Shown piece by piece: positions 1-5,820 of a stretch of 10,726 nucleotides of DNA (position 1 is the stretch's first letter; every line of letters begins with the position of its first letter). The stretch spans positions 1 through 10,726 of the forward strand of contig JAEWHN010000064.1 of NCBI GenBank assembly GCA_023387775.1. The letters run 5' to 3'. A program made the translations under genes and the position numbers. The stretch comes from Pseudomonadota bacterium. GTDB taxonomy: Bacteria; Pseudomonadota; Alphaproteobacteria; Rhizobiales; Rhizobiaceae. Below the pieces are notes generated by a model that searched no databases, was not told where the DNA came from, and saw nothing but the letters and a program-made list of their open reading frames with translations.

Positions 1-222
1 CTGCAGCACGACCAGGGCATGTCGAAGGTATCGGTCATCGGCATCGGCATGCGAAGCCATGCCGGCGTGGCCGCGACCGCGTTCAAGGCTCTCTCCGAAA
101 AAGGGATCAATATCCGGGCGATCACCACGTCGGAGATCAAAATCTCGATTCTGATCGACGGTGCATACACGGAATTGGCGGTTCGGACTTTGCATTCCGT
201 CTACGGTCTGGATAAGCATTGA
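1..222 (+). CDS. lysC: Aspartate kinase, C-terminal ACT-domain fragment (5' end outside window)
   Basis: Only the last 73 codons are present; the reading frame is open from base 1 and ends at TGA 220-222. The visible part is the second half of the regulatory ACT domain of aspartokinase. Recognisable stretches are KVSVIGIGMRSHAGVA, KALSEKGINI and the TSEIKISILID strand, followed by the usual ending ELAVRTLHSVYGLDK. Aspartate kinase phosphorylates aspartate, the first step towards lysine, threonine, methionine and diaminopimelate, and this ACT region binds the feedback effector (family knowledge). No catalytic residues lie in the window. An internal ATG at 19 is not the real start, because conserved ACT sequence continues upstream of it. 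The gene lies directly before ptsP, a pairing known in rhizobia and Brucella relatives; the 73-base gap to the ptsP ATG has no clear terminator, so read-through is likely. Confidence 0.93.
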   Translation: MQHDQGMSKVSVIGIGMRSHAGVAATAFKALSEKGINIRAITTSEIKISILIDGAYTELAVRTLHSVYGLDKH

Positions 223-249
223 CATGACACCCGGCTAGGGATGGCAGCA

Positions 250-270
250 CCGCCGGCCGGCGGCGCCGCC
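250..270. repeat. Two overlapping GC-only palindromes in the lysC-ptsP gap
   Basis: Bases 250-263 (CCGCCGGCCGGCGG) form a perfect 14-bp palindrome, and bases 259-270 (GGCGGCGCCGCC) form a perfect 12-bp one that shares its left end. The two folds compete. There is no T-run after either, so this is not a standard intrinsic terminator. It could slow transcription or translation just before ptsP, or be chance in GC-rich DNA. Confidence 0.35.
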
Positions 271-285
271 GCATTCCTTGCCGCC

Positions 286-307
286 TGGAGGCTGGATGCG
301 GGATTAG
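286..307 (+). promoter_or_regulatory. ptsP Shine-Dalgarno plus aborted start: ATG-CGG-GAT-TAG
   Basis: A good ribosome binding site (TGGAGG, 286-291) sits 4 bases before ATG 296. That ATG is in frame with ptsP but is stopped at once by TAG 305-307, giving a three-codon peptide Met-Arg-Asp. The spacing fits the start MRD-x-x-x-GPR that I recall for rhizobial PtsP proteins, so the ATG looks like the ancestral start with one sense codon replaced by UAG. The GTG used for ptsP lies 3 bases after the stop, close enough for termination-reinitiation. A sequencing error is the simplest alternative. Confidence 0.6.
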
Positions 308-310
308 GCC

Positions 311-2569
311 GTGGGACCGCGCGTACTACTCAGACGCCTGCGTGAGATCATGGCCGAGGCGCTCGATCCGCAGGCGCGGCTCGACCGGATCGTGCGCGAG
401 ATCGCCTCCAACATGGTGGCGGAGGTCTGCTCGCTCTATGTCCTGCGGGCCGATTCGGTCCTCGAACTCTATGCCACCGAGGGCCTGAACCCCGGATCCG
501 TCCACCTGGCGCAGCTGCAGCTGGGGCAGGGCCTTGTCGGCACGATCGCCGCCAGCGCGCGGCCGCTCAACCTTTCCAACGCGCAGGAGCATCCGGCCTT
601 CGCCTATCTGCCGGAAACCGGGGAGGAGATCTACAACTCCTTCCTCGGCGTGCCGGTGCTGCGGGCAGGGCTCACGCTGGGCGTGCTGGTGGTGCAGAAC
701 CGCACCAAGCGGCACTATCGCGAAGACGAGGTAGAGGCGCTCGAAACCACGGCGATGGTGATCGCCGAGATGATCGCCACGGGCGATCTGGCGCGGCTGA
801 CCCGCCATGGCGGGCTGGAGCTGGACCTGCGCCGGGCGGCAAGCTTCAAGGGGCTGGCCTTCAACGAAGGCGTCGGGCTTGGCCACGTGGTGCTGCACGA
901 GCCGCGCATCGTGGTGACCAACCTGTTCAACGAGAATTCCGACCAGGAAATGCGCCGCCTGGATGCCGCGCTCGGTTCGCTGCGGCTGTCCATCGACGAC
1001 ATGCTGTCGCGTCGCGAGGTGGCCTTCGAGGGCGAGCACCGCGATGTGCTCGAGGCCTACCGGATGTTCGCCAACGATCGCGGCTGGGTGCGCCGCCTCG
1101 AAGAGGCGATCCGCAACGGCCTGACCGCGGAAGCCGCCGTGGAAAAGGTGCAGAGCGACATGCGCGCCCGCATGCTGCACATGACCGACCCCTATCTGCG
1201 CGAACGCATGAGCGACTTCGACGACCTCGCCAACCGGCTGCTGCGGCAGCTGATGGGGCGGGCGCCGGAGGACATCGCCGCGACCCTGCCGAAGGATGCG
1301 ATCATCGTCGCCCGCTCCATGGGTGCGGCCGAGCTGCTGGACTATCCGCGCGAGAAGATGCGCGGGCTGGTTCTCGAAGACGGCACCGCAACGAGCCATG
1401 TCGTGATCGTGGCTCGCGCCATGGGCATCCCGGTGGTGGGTCAGGCCAAGGGCGCAGTTTCGCTCGCCGAGAACGGCGACGCCATCATCGTCGACGGCGA
1501 AGACGGGACCATCCACCTGCGCCCGCAGGGCGACCTGGAGAAGGTCTATGCCGAGAAGGTGCGCTTCCGCGCCAAGCGGCAGGAGCTTTACCGCGAATTG
1601 CGCAACAAGCCTTCCAGAAGCAAGGACGGCGTTCATATCGATCTTCTGATCAATGCCGGGCTTGCGGTGGACCTGCCGCAGCTTGCCGAGTCGGGTGCGG
1701 GCGGCATCGGGCTGTTCCGCACCGAGCTGCAATTCATGGTGGCTTCGACCCTGCCGCGCGCGGAGGCGCAGGAAGCCCTCTATCGCGACGTGCTGGATGC
1801 CGCGCAGGGCAAGCCGGTCACCTTCCGCACCATCGATATCGGCGGCGACAAGGTGCTTCCCTACTTCAAGGGCATGGTGCACGAGGAAAATCCGGCGCTG
1901 GGTTGGCGCGCGATCCGCCTGACGCTGGACCGGCCGGGCCTGCTGCGCTCGCAGGTGCGGGCGCTGCTCAAGGCGGCCGGCGGGCGCGAGCTCAGGATCA
2001 TGCTGCCGATGGTGACAGAGCTCGGCGAGATCGCGCAGGCGCGCGAGATGGTCGACCGCGAGGTGCGTCATCTGTCGCGCTTCGCGCATCTGTTGCCGAC
2101 CAGCCTGAAGCTTGGCGCCATGATCGAGGTGCCGTCGCTGCTGTGGCAGCTCGACGAGCTGATGGAGATGGTGGATTTCGTGTCCGTCGGCTCCAACGAC
2201 CTGTTCCAGTTCGTGATGGCCGCCGACCGCGGCAACACCCAGCTCTCCGACCGCTTCGACCCGCTGTCGGTGCCGTTCCTGCGCGTGCTCAAGCACATTG
2301 CAGATGCCGGCCGGCGCAACCACACGCCGGTGACGCTGTGCGGGGAACTGGCCGGAAAGCCGATCTCGGCCATGGCGCTGATCGGGCTCGGCTACCGTTC
2401 GATCTCGATGTCGCCCGCCTCCATCGGCCCGGTCAAGGCGATGCTGGCGGAGCTGCCGGTGGCAGAGCTGAAGGCGTTCCTGGAGGACAACCTTGAAGGC
2501 CCCAGCGTGAGCTTGCCGATGCGGGCGCTGTTGCAGACCTTCGCGGATGACCGCTCGATTCCACTTTAA
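311..2569 (+). CDS. ptsP: Phosphoenolpyruvate-protein phosphotransferase PtsP (EI-Ntr), GAF-domain type
   Basis: This is the first enzyme of the nitrogen PTS. It takes phosphate from PEP and passes it to NPr and then EIIA-Ntr, a regulatory rather than sugar-transport chain (family knowledge). The 752-residue protein has an N-terminal GAF domain (about 15-160), the enzyme I N-terminal domain (about 180-310), the swivelling phosphohistidine domain with the site T-S-H-V-V-I-V-A-R-A (His363), and the C-terminal PEP-binding barrel. The barrel shows GIGLFRTE (Arg470), RTIDIGGDK (506-514), MIEVPS (604-609), the signature SVGSNDLFQF from 625 and TLCGELAG with catalytic Cys677. All key residues are present. 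GTG 311 is the first start possible after an in-frame TAG at 305-307; the better Shine-Dalgarno and ATG lie before that stop. The GAF domain binds glutamine in studied homologues. The gene follows lysC and precedes prfA by 123 bases. Confidence 0.95.
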   Translation: MGPRVLLRRLREIMAEALDPQARLDRIVREIASNMVAEVCSLYVLRADSVLELYATEGLNPGSVHLAQLQLGQGLVGTIAASARPLNLSNAQEHPAFAYLPETGEEIYNSFLGVPVLRAGLTLGVLVVQNRTKRHYREDEVEALETTAMVIAEMIATGDLARLTRHGGLELDLRRAASFKGLAFNEGVGLGHVVLHEPRIVVTNLFNENSDQEMRRLDAALGSLRLSIDDMLSRREVAFEGEHRDVLEAYRMFANDRGWVRRLEEAIRNGLTAEAAVEKVQSDMRARMLHMTDPYLRERMSDFDDLANRLLRQLMGRAPEDIAATLPKDAIIVARSMGAAELLDYPREKMRGLVLEDGTATSHVVIVARAMGIPVVGQAKGAVSLAENGDAIIVDGEDGTIHLRPQGDLEKVYAEKVRFRAKRQELYRELRNKPSRSKDGVHIDLLINAGLAVDLPQLAESGAGGIGLFRTELQFMVASTLPRAEAQEALYRDVLDAAQGKPVTFRTIDIGGDKVLPYFKGMVHEENPALGWRAIRLTLDRPGLLRSQVRALLKAAGGRELRIMLPMVTELGEIAQAREMVDREVRHLSRFAHLLPTSLKLGAMIEVPSLLWQLDELMEMVDFVSVGSNDLFQFVMAADRGNTQLSDRFDPLSVPFLRVLKHIADAGRRNHTPVTLCGELAGKPISAMALIGLGYRSISMSPASIGPVKAMLAELPVAELKAFLEDNLEGPSVSLPMRALLQTFADDRSIPL

Positions 2570-2579
2570 GACTCGAGCG
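2552..2579. repeat. Inverted repeat spanning the ptsP stop codon
   Basis: CGCTCGA (2552-2558) and TCGAGCG (2573-2579) form a perfect 7-bp stem with a 14-base loop that contains the ptsP TAA (2567-2569). No T-run follows, so a standard intrinsic terminator is unlikely. It may protect the 3' end of the message or mean nothing. Confidence 0.3.
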
Positions 2580-2692
2580 AAGGCGGCCTGCGAATGAAGA
2601 ATTTCTGCGATTGCGGTGTTTCTTCCCTATATGTAGGTCGCGTATATGGCGCCGGTGGCCGGCGTGCCTGACGTGATTTCCGCCGAGTATCA
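2570..2692 (+). promoter_or_regulatory. ptsP-prfA gap: AT-rich patch and small leader hairpin
   Basis: The 123-base gap has an AT-rich section (about 2592-2648) unlike its surroundings, with TATATG at 2628-2633 and again at 2643-2648. These resemble -10 elements, but no convincing -35 lies at the right distance: the TTGCGG at 2611 is too close to the first and too far from the second. Bases 2650-2664 form a 6-bp hairpin (CGCCGG, loop TGG, CCGGCG) shortly before prfA. A separate prfA promoter here is possible but not shown; read-through from ptsP is equally possible. Confidence 0.3.
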
Positions 2693-3778
2693 ATGACAAT
2701 GACCAATCTGCCCCGCGATCGCATGGACCAGGTAGTGAAGCGCTTCGATATGCTCGAGGCGCAGATGGCGGCTGGCCCCGATCCGGACGCATATGTGAAG
2801 ATGGCCTCGGAATATGCCGACATCCAGGAGATGGTGGCCAAGATCCGGGAACTGCGCGCTGCGGAGCAGGAGCTTGCCGACCTGGAGGCGATGCTGGACG
2901 ACAAGGCGACCGACGCCGAGATGCGCGCGCTCGCCGAAGGCGAACTGCCGGCGGTGGAAGACAGGATCGAGGCCCTGCAGAAGGACATCCAGATCCTGCT
3001 GCTGCCCAAGGATGCGGCCGACGACAAGAACGCCATCCTGGAAATCCGCGCCGGCACCGGCGGCGACGAGGCGGCGCTGTTTGCGGGCGACCTGTTTCGC
3101 ATGTACGAGCGCTATGCGGCCGAACAGGGCTGGCGCATGGAAGTCGTTTCCACCAGCGAGGGCGACGTGGGCGGTTTCAAGGAAATCATCGCCACGGTTT
3201 CCGGCAAGGGCGTCTTCGCCAAGCTGAAATATGAGTCGGGCGTGCACCGCGTGCAGCGCGTGCCCGAGACCGAGGGCAGCGGACGCATCCACACTTCCGC
3301 AGCGACCGTGGCGGTTCTGCCCGAGGCCGAGGAGGTGGACATCGAAATCCGGTCCGAGGACATCCGCATCGATACGATGCGAGCCTCCGGCTCGGGCGGC
3401 CAGCACGTCAACACAACCGATTCGGCAGTGCGCATCACCCATATCCCGACCGGCATCATGGTCGTGCAGGCCGAGAAGTCGCAGCACCAGAACCGGGCGC
3501 GGGCCATGCAGATCCTGCGCTCGCGACTGTTCGACATGGAACGCACCAAGGCCGATGCCGAACGCTCCGAATCGCGCAAGGCGCAGGTGGGCTCCGGCGA
3601 CCGCTCGGAACGCATCCGCACCTACAATTTCCCGCAAGGTCGGGTGACCGACCATCGCATCAACCTGACCCTCTACAAGCTCGACCGGGTGATGATGGGC
3701 GAACTGGAGGACATCATCGCGCCGCTGATCTCGGACCATCAGTCCAGGCTGCTGGCCGATATGGGCCTCGATGCCTGA
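2693..3778 (+). CDS. prfA: Peptide chain release factor 1 (RF1)
   Basis: RF1 reads UAA and UAG stop codons in the ribosomal A site and triggers peptide release. The 361-residue length is normal for the family. The N-terminal helical domain spans about 8-105. The stop-codon-reading segment is HRVQRVPETEGSGRIHTS (183-202), with the tripeptide Pro-Glu-Thr at 191-193 in the place of the RF1-type PxT motif. The catalytic loop GSGGQHVN carries Gly-Gly-Gln at 235-237; Gln237 is the residue methylated by PrmC. PxT rather than the SPF motif separates it from RF2. The start is ATG 2693 with only a weak purine stretch (GAG 2685-2687); ATG 2699 is an alternative. The last 8 bases overlap prmC, so the two are probably translationally coupled. 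Confidence 0.97.
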   Translation: MTMTNLPRDRMDQVVKRFDMLEAQMAAGPDPDAYVKMASEYADIQEMVAKIRELRAAEQELADLEAMLDDKATDAEMRALAEGELPAVEDRIEALQKDIQILLLPKDAADDKNAILEIRAGTGGDEAALFAGDLFRMYERYAAEQGWRMEVVSTSEGDVGGFKEIIATVSGKGVFAKLKYESGVHRVQRVPETEGSGRIHTSAATVAVLPEAEEVDIEIRSEDIRIDTMRASGSGGQHVNTTDSAVRITHIPTGIMVVQAEKSQHQNRARAMQILRSRLFDMERTKADAERSESRKAQVGSGDRSERIRTYNFPQGRVTDHRINLTLYKLDRVMMGELEDIIAPLISDHQSRLLADMGLDA

Positions 3779-4640
3779 CCTGGCCGAACGAACGCTCGGC
3801 CTCACGTTGCGCGCGGCGCGGTCGCGGCTCGCGGCAGCCGGCGTGGCAACCCCCGACATCGACGCAAGGCTGATCGTCGAACATTTCTCCGGCACCACCC
3901 GCAGCGACGCCATCAGCTCGCCCGAAAGGGAGCTGGGCGGGGCGGCCATTGCTGCCATCGATGCCGCGCTGGAGCGGCGGGTCCACGGCGAACCGGTTCA
4001 CCGGATTCTCGGCTTTCGCGAGTTCTACGGCCTTAAGCTCATGCTTTCGCCCGAAACGCTGGAGCCGCGGCCGGACACCGAAACCCTGGTCGATCTGGTT
4101 CTGCCGTTCGTGCGCGAGGTGGTGGAAAGGGAAGGCGCCTGCCGCATCCTGGACCTGGGCACCGGCACCGGAGCCATACCGCTGGCGTTGCTTGACCAGG
4201 TGCCGCAAGCCGTGGCTGTGGGCGTCGACATTTCAGCCGACGCGCTTGCCACGGCGCGCCTGAACGCCGAAGCGCTGGGACTGGCGGCGCGCTTCACCGC
4301 GCTGCAGAGCGACTGGTTCGCAAAAATTTCCGGCCGCTTCCATTTAATTGTCTCAAACCCCCCTTATATAAGGAGCACGGATATTGGTGCTCTCCAGCCC
4401 GAAGTGAAGCGGTTCGACCCGCTGGTGGCGCTGGACGGGGGCGAAGATGGTCTCGACGCCTATCGCACCATAGCTGCCGGCGCGGCGGCGTATCTCGAGG
4501 CAGGCGGAAGGGTCGCCCTAGAAATCGGTTTCGATCAAAAGGCAGATGTGAGCGGTATTTTCGGCGCGGCCGGGTATCAACTCACGGCCGAAGCATACGA
4601 TCTGGCCGGGAACGATCGAGTGTTGGTTTTCGATCGTTGA
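3771..4640 (+). CDS. prmC: Peptide chain release factor N5-glutamine methyltransferase
   Basis: PrmC (formerly HemK) uses S-adenosylmethionine to methylate the glutamine of the GGQ motif in release factors, which improves termination; its substrate RF1 is encoded immediately upstream. The 289-residue protein has an N-terminal helical substrate-binding part (about 1-90), the family linker with EPVHRILGFREFYGLKL and LEPRPDTE (94-104), the SAM-binding loop ILDLGTGTGAIPLAL (126-140), the acidic ribose-binding region GVDIS (151-155) and the catalytic NPPY motif (196-199). The start ATG 3771 overlaps the end of prfA by 8 bases (ATGCCTGA), which fits coupled translation and explains the lack of a separate clear ribosome binding site. 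The codons around NPPY are unusually AT-rich for this gene. Confidence 0.95.
   Translation: MPDLAERTLGLTLRAARSRLAAAGVATPDIDARLIVEHFSGTTRSDAISSPERELGGAAIAAIDAALERRVHGEPVHRILGFREFYGLKLMLSPETLEPRPDTETLVDLVLPFVREVVEREGACRILDLGTGTGAIPLALLDQVPQAVAVGVDISADALATARLNAEALGLAARFTALQSDWFAKISGRFHLIVSNPPYIRSTDIGALQPEVKRFDPLVALDGGEDGLDAYRTIAAGAAAYLEAGGRVALEIGFDQKADVSGIFGAAGYQLTAEAYDLAGNDRVLVFDR
4362..4373. repeat. 12-bp AT-centred palindrome inside prmC
   Basis: CCTTATATAAGG is a perfect palindrome covering codons 198-201 (Pro-Tyr-Ile-Arg) at the catalytic NPPY motif. It lies in a short AT-rich patch (about 4340-4376) that uses TTA, TCA, ATA and AGG, codons that are rare in GC-rich alphaproteobacteria. It also contains an AAGGAG Shine-Dalgarno-like string (4370-4375) with no suitable start codon after it. 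Confidence 0.4.
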
Positions 4641-4648
4641 ATCAAAGC

Positions 4649-4679
4649 CTTGCCATGGAACGAAAAAATACTTGGCAAG
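4649..4679. repeat. Inverted repeat overlapping the -35 region before the DUF4167 leader
   Basis: CTTGCCA (4649-4655) and TGGCAAG (4673-4679) are exact inverse repeats separated by 17 bases. The right arm overlaps the proposed -35 element. It could be an operator, or a weak hairpin at the end of the prmC message; there is no T-run after it. Confidence 0.35.
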
Positions 4680-4699
4680 TCCCGGGAATGCCGCTAGGT
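4672..4699 (+). promoter_or_regulatory. Probable housekeeping promoter for the structured leader / DUF4167
   Basis: TTGGCA (4672-4677) and CTAGGT (4694-4699) are spaced by 16 bases and resemble the relaxed sigma-70 promoters of alphaproteobacteria. The expected start is around 4705-4707, about ten bases before the first strong RNA stem. This places the whole folded segment inside the transcript. No experimental support; spacing and position are the argument. Confidence 0.45.
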
Positions 4700-4705
4700 T
4701 CGAAA

Positions 4706-4811
4706 TACCGGATGAGACGAAGCAGGCAGTGCTGTAATCGGTTCGGTTCCCTTTGAACAGACTGCCTTCTTGCGTGGACAACGCGTCTGCTTCGTGCGGG
4801 GATCACCCGGC
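4706..4811 (+). ncRNA. Candidate structured RNA: small RNA or DUF4167 mRNA leader
   Basis: The transcript from the proposed promoter can fold into a branched structure. The closing stem is ACGAAGCAG (4717-4725) with CTGCTTCGT (4787-4795), nine perfect pairs. Inside are arm A, GCAGT (4726-4730) with ACTGC (4761-4765), continued by CTGT (4732-4735) with ACAG (4757-4760), and arm B, GCGT (4772-4775) with ACGC (4781-4784) and a five-base loop. Just outside is hairpin CGGG/CCCG (4797-4809, loop GATCA). I see no T-run to end a free small RNA, and the DUF4167 gene starts 137 bases further on, so a 5' leader is at least as likely as a separate RNA. I do not recognise it as 6S, SRP, tmRNA or RNase P RNA. 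The Rhizobiales alpha-r small RNA families are the natural comparison. Confidence 0.4.
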
Positions 4812-4843
4812 AACTGACATGAGACCGGAACGGAATGGTACGT

Positions 4844-4877
4844 GACGCCAACGCAAATGATGCGGGCGAACGCCGTC
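4844..4877 (+). other. Second hairpin domain in the DUF4167 leader
   Basis: GACG (4844-4847) can pair with CGTC (4874-4877), enclosing a small hairpin CGCA (4852-4855), loop AATGA, TGCG (4861-4864). It lies between the main fold and the DUF4167 ribosome binding site (GAAGAGAG, 4936-4943). The rest of the 307-base gap shows no other gene that I can support. Confidence 0.3.
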
Positions 4878-4947
4878 GGAACTACATTAAACGGCTGGCC
4901 ATTGGTGCGCTCCGTTCGCGAGATGTTTTCAAAATGAAGAGAGTCTG

Positions 4948-5709
4948 ATGAGGCCACAACAGCAGAACAGGCGTATGCGCGGCCGCAACAACGGCGGCGG
5001 AGGAAACAACGGCAACGGTCGCAAGGGGCCGAACCCGCTTACGCGCAACTACGAAAGCAACGGCCCGGACGTGAAGATTCGCGGCTCCGCGCAGCAGATC
5101 GCCGAGAAATACACTACCTTGGCCCGCGATGCCCAGAGCGCCGGCGACCGCGTCATCGCGGAAAACTACCTGCAGCATGCCGAGCACTACAACCGCATCA
5201 TTGCGGCAGCCCAGGCGCAGGTACAGCACCAGCATGTTCACCACAGCCGCGACGATGTCGACGACGATTCGGATCAGGATCGCGAAGAGTTCGACAACCA
5301 GGGCAATGTGCAGCCCGCAACCGCCGCGGCCGGTGGGCAGGAGCAGGAGCCTGAGCTTGCAGCCGTTTCGGCCGAGATCCACGGTTCCGGTCCGCAGCCC
5401 GTCATCGAAGGCACGCCGGCGGAAGTCGCGTTGACCGCGGAGACGGCGGTCGAAACCACGGAAGGGCGCGGGCGCGGACGCGGCCGCCGCCCGATGCGCA
5501 ACCAGGAGCAGCCGGCCGAGAAGGTCGAGGCTTCGGCGGAGAATGAAGATGCCAAGGCCGAGGACAAGGCGGCAGCGCCCCGTCGTGGCCGCCGCCCGCG
5601 CCGTGGCGAGAGCCCGACGGCAGAAGACGGCGCGGCGGGTTCCGAACAGGTCGCTCCTGCTGCCGAACCGGCCGACGGCGATGGTGTCCTGGCCGCTGTA
5701 AACGGCTAA
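4948..5709 (+). CDS. DUF4167 domain protein, Arg/Gly-rich, function unknown
   Basis: A 253-residue protein of a family conserved in Rhizobiales and relatives, with no established function that I know. The N-terminus (1-27) is basic and rich in Asn, Gly and Arg. The conserved block (about 27-92) contains GPNPLTRNYESNGPDVKIRG and a helical stretch with AEKYTTLARDAQSAGDRVIA and ENYLQHAEHYNRII. A His cluster (94-99) and a very acidic run (102-114) follow. The C-terminal half is low complexity, with two Arg-rich boxes, GRGRGRGRRP (173-182) and PRRGRRPRRG (211-220), set in Glu/Ala-rich sequence. The boxes resemble AT-hook or RGG-like nucleic-acid-binding motifs, so RNA or DNA binding is a reasonable inference. 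There is no signal peptide or membrane segment. ATG 4948 has a ribosome binding site at 4936-4943. A long structured leader precedes it and a strong terminator follows, so it is probably transcribed alone. Confidence 0.88.
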   Translation: MRPQQQNRRMRGRNNGGGGNNGNGRKGPNPLTRNYESNGPDVKIRGSAQQIAEKYTTLARDAQSAGDRVIAENYLQHAEHYNRIIAAAQAQVQHQHVHHSRDDVDDDSDQDREEFDNQGNVQPATAAAGGQEQEPELAAVSAEIHGSGPQPVIEGTPAEVALTAETAVETTEGRGRGRGRRPMRNQEQPAEKVEASAENEDAKAEDKAAAPRRGRRPRRGESPTAEDGAAGSEQVAPAAEPADGDGVLAAVNG

Positions 5710-5729
5710 GGGCCTGGTATCGTGTTACG

Positions 5730-5768
5730 AAAACGGCGCAGACTTCGGTCTGCGCCGTTTTTCTTTGT
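5730..5768 (+). terminator. Strong intrinsic terminator after DUF4167
   Basis: A 14-bp perfect stem, AAAACGGCGCAGAC (5730-5743) with GTCTGCGCCGTTTT (5748-5761), is closed by a TTCG tetraloop and runs into TTTTTCTTT. This is a textbook factor-independent terminator, 20 bases after the stop codon. It separates DUF4167 from clpB. Confidence 0.93.
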
Positions 5769-5785
5769 CGGCAAGACAGGGACAT

Positions 5786-5813
5786 CTTGAGGAAATTCCG
5801 GCCATACCCATAT
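5786..5813 (+). promoter_or_regulatory. Heat-shock (RpoH / sigma-32) type promoter of clpB
   Basis: CTTGAG (5786-5791) and CCCATAT (5807-5813) are separated by 15 bases. This closely matches the sigma-32 consensus (CTTGAA, then CCCCATNT about 13-16 bases later) and sits where a heat-shock promoter would be expected, between a strong terminator and clpB. Predicted transcript start is near 5820. The inference rests on motif match and gene identity. Confidence 0.7.
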
Positions 5814-5820
5814 CAGGCTC

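Noticed and set aside
326..2323. Long minus-strand open frame opposite ptsP
   Set aside because: It is a shadow of ptsP in GC-rich DNA: the product is His/Gln/Arg-rich with no domain, and ptsP has a complete conserved sequence.
286..2569. ptsP as a pseudogene because of the early TAG
   Set aside because: The stop affects only codons before the first conserved residues, and all catalytic motifs and the rest of the frame are intact.
4348..4372. Internal promoter in prmC (TTGTCT with TATATA/TATAAG)
   Set aside because: The spacing of 11-13 bases is too short, and no gene start lies downstream.
4672..4692. Sigma-54 (-24/-12) promoter suggested by TTGGCA near GAATGC
   Set aside because: The GG and GC elements are not 10 bases apart as sigma-54 requires; a sigma-70 reading fits better.
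4860..4937. 25-codon open frame in the DUF4167 leader, ending 10 bases before its ATG
   Set aside because: No ribosome binding site before ATG 4860, no recognisable attenuation codons, and it overlaps a hairpin; nothing distinguishes it from chance.
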